From: Bacteroidales bacterium
GTDB taxonomy: Bacteria > Bacteroidota > Bacteroidia > Bacteroidales > UBA932
Reading direction: 5' to 3'
Assembly: GCA_017513445.1 (NCBI GenBank)
Contig: JAFXFS010000002.1
Span: 1 to 46,524, forward strand
DNA: 46,524 bases
Shown: in pieces, positions 43,582 to 46,524 of the stretch
How the letters are laid out: every line of letters starts with the position of its first letter
Numbering within the stretch: position 1 is the first letter of the stretch
Position numbers and translations under genes: made by a program
Notes under the pieces: model-generated
Databases searched by the model: none
Told to the model about the DNA's origin: nothing
What the model saw: the letters and a program-made list of their open reading frames with translations, nothing else

Positions 43582-43657
43582 GCACTAAGCTGCTCGTTCG
43601 AATACCTCTATCAACAAAAAAGCCGATGCGTTTGCATCGGCTTTGCGGAGAGAGAGG
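43582..43657. repeat. A-core repeat (candidate left junction)
   Basis: Segment A (direct repeat of 37073-37135) followed by the same 13-base core GCGGAGAGAGAGG (43645-43657). Sequence right of the core differs from B and leads into the integrase gene 158 bases on, as expected of the left end of an integrated element. The 81 bases between B and A (43500-43581) contain two more palindromes, one of them TTGAGAGC-AA-GCTCTCAA. Confidence 0.75.
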
Positions 43658-43757
43658 CTCCAGAACTTACGAAATCATAGAAAATCATAAAATTTCAATT
43701 CGTTGTAAATTAAGCGTTTATAAAATTGTTAAATTCATTGAAACTCATAGGGTGCAT

Positions 43758-43815
43758 TTTGATATATGAAAAATTGGGTGTAATTTTGGGTGTAACTTTT
43801 TAACGCACCCAATTT
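43758..43815 (+). promoter_or_regulatory. integrase promoter overlapped by repeats and an operator-like inverted repeat
   Basis: TTTG (43758-43761) and TAATTTTG (43781-43788) are 19 bases apart. GGGTGTAA occurs at 43776-43783 and 43788-43795, over the -7 box. AAATTGGGTG (43771-43780) and CACCCAATTT (43806-43815) form a perfect 10-base inverted repeat ending at the integrase ATG, so self-repression by the integrase or another protein is plausible. Confidence 0.65.
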
Positions 43816-45093
43816 ATGAACATTAAAAGAAACATCATTTTTGCCTTGGAGAGCCGTAAGAAAAACGGTGTTCCCGTCATTGAGAACGTCCCCATCCGAA
43901 TGAGAGTTATTTTTGCGAGCCATCGTATCGAGTTTACGACAGGCTATCGCATTGATGCTGCTAAATGGGATGCAGACAAACAACGAGTGAAGAACGGCTG
44001 CACAAACAAACTCAAGCAGAGTGCTTCGGATATCAATACCGACCTGCTTCGTTACTATACCATAATGCAGGAGGTATTCAAGGAGTATGAGGTAAAGGAT
44101 ATTATGCCTACTCCGCAAGAAATCAAAGATTCGTTTAACAATAAAGTAAACCCAACCGAGGAGGCACAAGAGGAGCAGAAAGGTTTTTGGGAGATATTCA
44201 ATGAGTTTGTTTCCGAGTGTGGCAAGCAGAATAATTGGACTGATTCGACATACGAAAAGTTTGCAGCAGTTAAGAACCATATCAAGGAGTTCAGGGCTGA
44301 ACCTACCTTTGTCTATTTTGATGAAGAGGGTCTGAACAATTATGTGGAGTTCTTGCGTAAGGCGAAGGATATGCGAAATAGCACTATCGGCAAGCAGTTG
44401 GGATTTCTCAAATGGTTTATCCGTTGGGCGTTCAAAAAGGGCTATCATCAGAATATTGCATTTGAAACATTCAAACCCAAATTGAAGAATACTCCGAAGA
44501 AAGTAATCTTCCTCACTTGGGATGAGTTGAACAAATTAAAGGCTTATAATATTCCACAGAATAAGCAATATCTTGAACGAGTGCGTGATGTGTTCCTATT
44601 CTGTTGCTTTACAGGATTGAGGTATTCCGATGTCTATAATCTTCGCACAAGCGATGTTAAGGCTGACCACATAGAGATTACCACCGTCAAGACTGCCGAT
44701 AGTTTGGTTATTGAGTTGAATAACCATAGCAAAGCAATCCTCGAAAAGTACAAAGATGTACATTTCGAGGGGGACAAAGTGCTGCCCGTTATCAGTAATC
44801 AAAAGATGAATGATTACCTGAAAGAATTGGGCGAGTTGGCTGAGATAAACGAACCAATCAGAGAAACATATTACAAGGGGAATCAACGCATTGATGAGGT
44901 TACTCCTAAATACGCCCTACTTGGCACACACGCAGGGCGACGCACATTTATATGTAATGCTTTGGCTCTCGGCATCCCTGCACAGGTGGTAATGAAATGG
45001 ACGGGACACAGCGACTACAAAGCGATGAAGCCCTACATTGATATTGCCGATGACATTAAAGCTAATGCAATGAGTAGATTTAATCAGTTGTAA
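43816..45093 (+). CDS. tyrosine recombinase (integrase) of an integrative mobilizable/conjugative element
   Basis: 425 residues. The N-terminal arm-binding region (about 1-100, MRVIFASHRIEFTTGYRIDAAKWD) is typical of Bacteroidota integrases, followed by a SAM-like core-binding domain (about 130-225). The catalytic domain has the full set: Arg269 in TGLRYSD, His372 and Arg375 in HAGRRTF, His398 in WTGHSDY and nucleophile Tyr407. It should recombine the element's ends with the chromosomal core. The gene points away from the A-core junction at 43657, the usual placement at an element's left end. The promoter overlaps GGGTGTAA repeats that may be its arm-type sites. NBU1-type integrases are the nearest group I can suggest. 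Confidence 0.93.
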   Translation: MNIKRNIIFALESRKKNGVPVIENVPIRMRVIFASHRIEFTTGYRIDAAKWDADKQRVKNGCTNKLKQSASDINTDLLRYYTIMQEVFKEYEVKDIMPTPQEIKDSFNNKVNPTEEAQEEQKGFWEIFNEFVSECGKQNNWTDSTYEKFAAVKNHIKEFRAEPTFVYFDEEGLNNYVEFLRKAKDMRNSTIGKQLGFLKWFIRWAFKKGYHQNIAFETFKPKLKNTPKKVIFLTWDELNKLKAYNIPQNKQYLERVRDVFLFCCFTGLRYSDVYNLRTSDVKADHIEITTVKTADSLVIELNNHSKAILEKYKDVHFEGDKVLPVISNQKMNDYLKELGELAEINEPIRETYYKGNQRIDEVTPKYALLGTHAGRRTFICNALALGIPAQVVMKWTGHSDYKAMKPYIDIADDIKANAMSRFNQL

Positions 45094-45142
45094 GCCTGAT
45101 ATTTTATTTATCCTGAATACAATTTTTCAGCCGATTGTGAAT

Positions 45143-45150
45143 TATATTTG
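45143..45150 (+). promoter_or_regulatory. -7 box before the 329-residue gene
   Basis: TATATTTG matches TAnnTTTG, 27 bases before ATG 45178. It overlaps the alternative TTG start at 45148, which argues for 45178. Confidence 0.55.
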
Positions 45151-45177
45151 TACCGAACAGACAATAATAGAAAGCCT

Positions 45178-46167
45178 ATGACCCAAATAACAGACTTCAT
45201 ACCGCAGTATCAAGAGGTAAATGTTGTCTTCTCTCGTTTTCTTGAATCTGAAAAGTTCGGCTTTGAGGAGCAGAAAAACATTACCCACTTCTATAACCGA
45301 TATAAGGATGTAAAACTCTTTGAGAAGATGATCTTCGATATTATCTTCTCAAAGGATAGCCGTAGGGAGAAGATGCTACTTTCAAGCATCAAGTTTGAGA
45401 TTGACCGCAATATCACCATATACGAGACAGGCAGACGCTACTTCGATGAGATTGAGATGGAGAATGTCAATGACGATGCAGCAGTCAAGTATCTTGAAGA
45501 GATAGAAGCACAAGTGCGTATTACCAACCAATGCGGTGCAGAGTTCTTGGATGTTGCTGCTCTATGGGAGAACTGCTTTAATCTTCACGGCATTGACCAC
45601 GATGCGTGGGAAAAGTATGATTCTCTTTTGGAAAAGCATCATACAGAAATAGAAAAACTTAACGAGCTCTACCGCAAACATAAGGCGGTAATGGAGGAGG
45701 CGAAAGAGTATGAGGAGAATATGTTCAGACCAATCTACGAGCTAAGCAAAATATTCCTCTCCATTATTCAAAAGTATATGCCCGTAGAGGGTGAGCAACC
45801 ACAATCAACAAATGATGCAGCAACGCCCTATTTTGATATGGCTCTTGTTTCGGCTATATATGGCGTGTGCAACGGGGAACAGTTTGAGGATATTCCCGAA
45901 TTGGAGTTCTACAACAACCTGAATCTGCTTTCCTCTTCGGACAGATTGAGAATCCGACCAAAAGAGAAAGCGAGGGTGTGCTACCTTGTTTATCTGTTGA
46001 GTGAACGCCTACCCAAGACCACTCGCGAGAGCTGGCGTAGTGCTATGCTCGAAACATTAGGTGTAGATGCTACCTATTATAAGTCAAAATACAAGGAGCC
46101 AGAATCGGATTTTCCGAGCGATAGTAACCAACGATTTGCCAAAGAAATGGACGAAATATTCAAATAG
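45178..46167 (+). CDS. helical protein of unknown function on the mobile element
   Basis: 329 residues from ATG 45178. Mostly alpha-helical and charged, with a coiled-coil stretch near 150-190 (EKHHTEIEKLNELYRKHKAV) and a C-terminal part ending in LSERLPKTTRESWRSAMLETLGVDATYYKSKY that might be a small helical domain. No signal peptide or membrane segment. I do not recognise it; its place between the integrase and a DUF3853-like gene suggests a conserved module gene of this element type rather than cargo. RteC was considered but the characteristic segments are not seen. A strong terminator follows. Confidence 0.75.
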   Translation: MTQITDFIPQYQEVNVVFSRFLESEKFGFEEQKNITHFYNRYKDVKLFEKMIFDIIFSKDSRREKMLLSSIKFEIDRNITIYETGRRYFDEIEMENVNDDAAVKYLEEIEAQVRITNQCGAEFLDVAALWENCFNLHGIDHDAWEKYDSLLEKHHTEIEKLNELYRKHKAVMEEAKEYEENMFRPIYELSKIFLSIIQKYMPVEGEQPQSTNDAATPYFDMALVSAIYGVCNGEQFEDIPELEFYNNLNLLSSSDRLRIRPKEKARVCYLVYLLSERLPKTTRESWRSAMLETLGVDATYYKSKYKEPESDFPSDSNQRFAKEMDEIFK

Positions 46168-46207
46168 AGACTCATAGCGTTTGATATTCCACGATACGAC
46201 CACTTTA

Positions 46208-46237
46208 ACCACCGAAGTAATTTTCGGTGGTTTTTTA
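46208..46237 (+). terminator. Rho-independent terminator
   Basis: ACCACCGAA (46208-46216) and TTCGGTGGT (46223-46231) form a perfect 9-base stem with a six-base loop, followed by TTTTT, 40 bases after the upstream stop. Confidence 0.9.
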
Positions 46238-46312
46238 TTACCCATTGATTTTCAACGGCATATTGTGATATTCTATTTTCGTTTGCCACATCCATACCAC
46301 TCATAGCCGCAC

Positions 46313-46380
46313 CTAATTTTGCAGTGTTCGAACAAGATAACAGCCTCTGCGCAGGGCTACATTGTTAAACGCAAAATTAG
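46313..46380. promoter_or_regulatory. inverted-repeat control region before the DUF3853-like gene
   Basis: CTAATTTTGC (46313-46322) and GCAAAATTAG (46371-46380) are perfect 10-base inverted arms. The left arm contains TAATTTTG, a -7 box. Inside are the palindrome TGTTCGAACA (46325-46334) and a small AGCC..GGCT hairpin. The right arm ends seven bases before the ATG, so the leader RNA could fold. Confidence 0.6.
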
Positions 46381-46387
46381 ATAAAAA

Positions 46388-46524
46388 ATGAATATCAACG
46401 AATTATTGCTCAAACCCGTTTGGCAGATGACAGGCGAAGAGTTTCTGCACCTGCACCGCCACGCATCACAAGGCGAAGAGGTAAAGCTGCAACCAAACTC
46501 CGAGCAACCGAAACGCTATGTATA
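46388..46524 (+). CDS. DUF3853-like (excisionase-type HTH) protein, 3' partial
   Basis: 45 codons are visible before the window ends. It begins MNINELLLKPVWQMTGEEFL and continues to PKRYV. This matches my memory of the start of DUF3853 proteins, small DNA-binding (excisionase-like, helix-turn-helix) proteins found next to integrases on Bacteroidota mobile elements; the HTH part would lie beyond the window. The ATG follows an inverted-repeat control region with a TAnnTTTG box. It probably regulates excision or later element genes. The call rests on a short segment and position. Confidence 0.65.
   Translation, partial: MNINELLLKPVWQMTGEEFLHLHRHASQGEEVKLQPNSEQPKRYV

Noticed and set aside
43735-44448. 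237-residue minus-strand ORF over the integrase start
   Set aside because: It is antisense to the well-supported integrase and shows no motif; it is a shadow frame.
45178-46167. RteC-type regulator
   Set aside because: Position and size are suggestive, but the segments I associate with RteC are not visible, so the gene is left as unknown.

Overview
The window reads as a chromosomal piece of an AT-rich member of the Bacteroidales (Bacteroidota), probably a gut or rumen commensal. The evidence is a giant BACON-repeat protein, Bacteroidota-type promoters (TAnnTTTG, sometimes with TTTG about 19 bp upstream), almost no Shine-Dalgarno sequences, a eukaryotic-like glycogen synthase fused to a glycogen phosphorylase, a DksA-like protein without a full zinc finger, and an NBU/CTn-type integrase. 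The species cannot be named from this sequence.

Layout. 1-3.6 kb: 3' part of a BACON tandem-repeat protein, a terminator, then a duplicated REP-like element that supplies the stop codon of glgB. 3.9-7.3 kb (minus): xseA-xseB-glgB. 7.4-10.1 kb (plus): engB, prs, nadE and a small membrane protein. 10.1-19.7 kb (plus): a glycogen/alpha-glucan cluster (GH133 debranching enzyme, GT4 glycosyltransferase, GH57, and a 1413-residue GT3-GT35 fusion) followed by overlapping ribF. With glgB this gives branching, debranching, synthesis and phosphorolysis within 15 kb; no glgC or GT5 glgA is seen. 19.7-22.3 kb (plus): a small membrane-anchored protein, greA behind a leader hairpin, a HIT hydrolase and a TlpA-like lipoprotein without redox cysteines. 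22.3-28.9 kb (minus): cvpA, then a peptide export cassette (C39-peptidase ABC transporter, two double-glycine precursor peptides, TolC, HlyD), then tsaB. 28.9-36.8 kb: ileS, a guanine-deaminase-like gene, a dksA-like gene and lspA (plus), an EamA transporter (minus) and asnB (plus).

36.8-46.5 kb is accessory DNA. REP-like palindromes follow asnB. Next comes a repeat unit (A-core-B) whose 13-bp core resembles a tRNA 3' end, then the decayed C-terminal end of a MobV-type relaxase. A minus-strand cargo operon follows: a fused type IIG-like restriction-modification-specificity protein, a 63-residue protein and a Clp-fold serine protease. A second set of core repeats (core-B, then A-core) lies just before a tyrosine recombinase, an unknown gene and the start of a DUF3853-like gene cut by the window end. 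The simplest reading is the right-hand remnant of one integrative mobilizable element next to the left end of a second one, both at a repeated attachment site.

The two systems most worth attention are (1) the export cassette with two cysteine-free precursors, each predicted to give a 39-residue mature peptide with GxxxG motifs, which resembles a two-peptide bacteriocin but shows no obvious immunity gene, and (2) the restriction-modification / 63-residue protein / Clp-fold protease operon carried as mobile-element cargo. All functions come from recognising motifs by eye; no searches were run.
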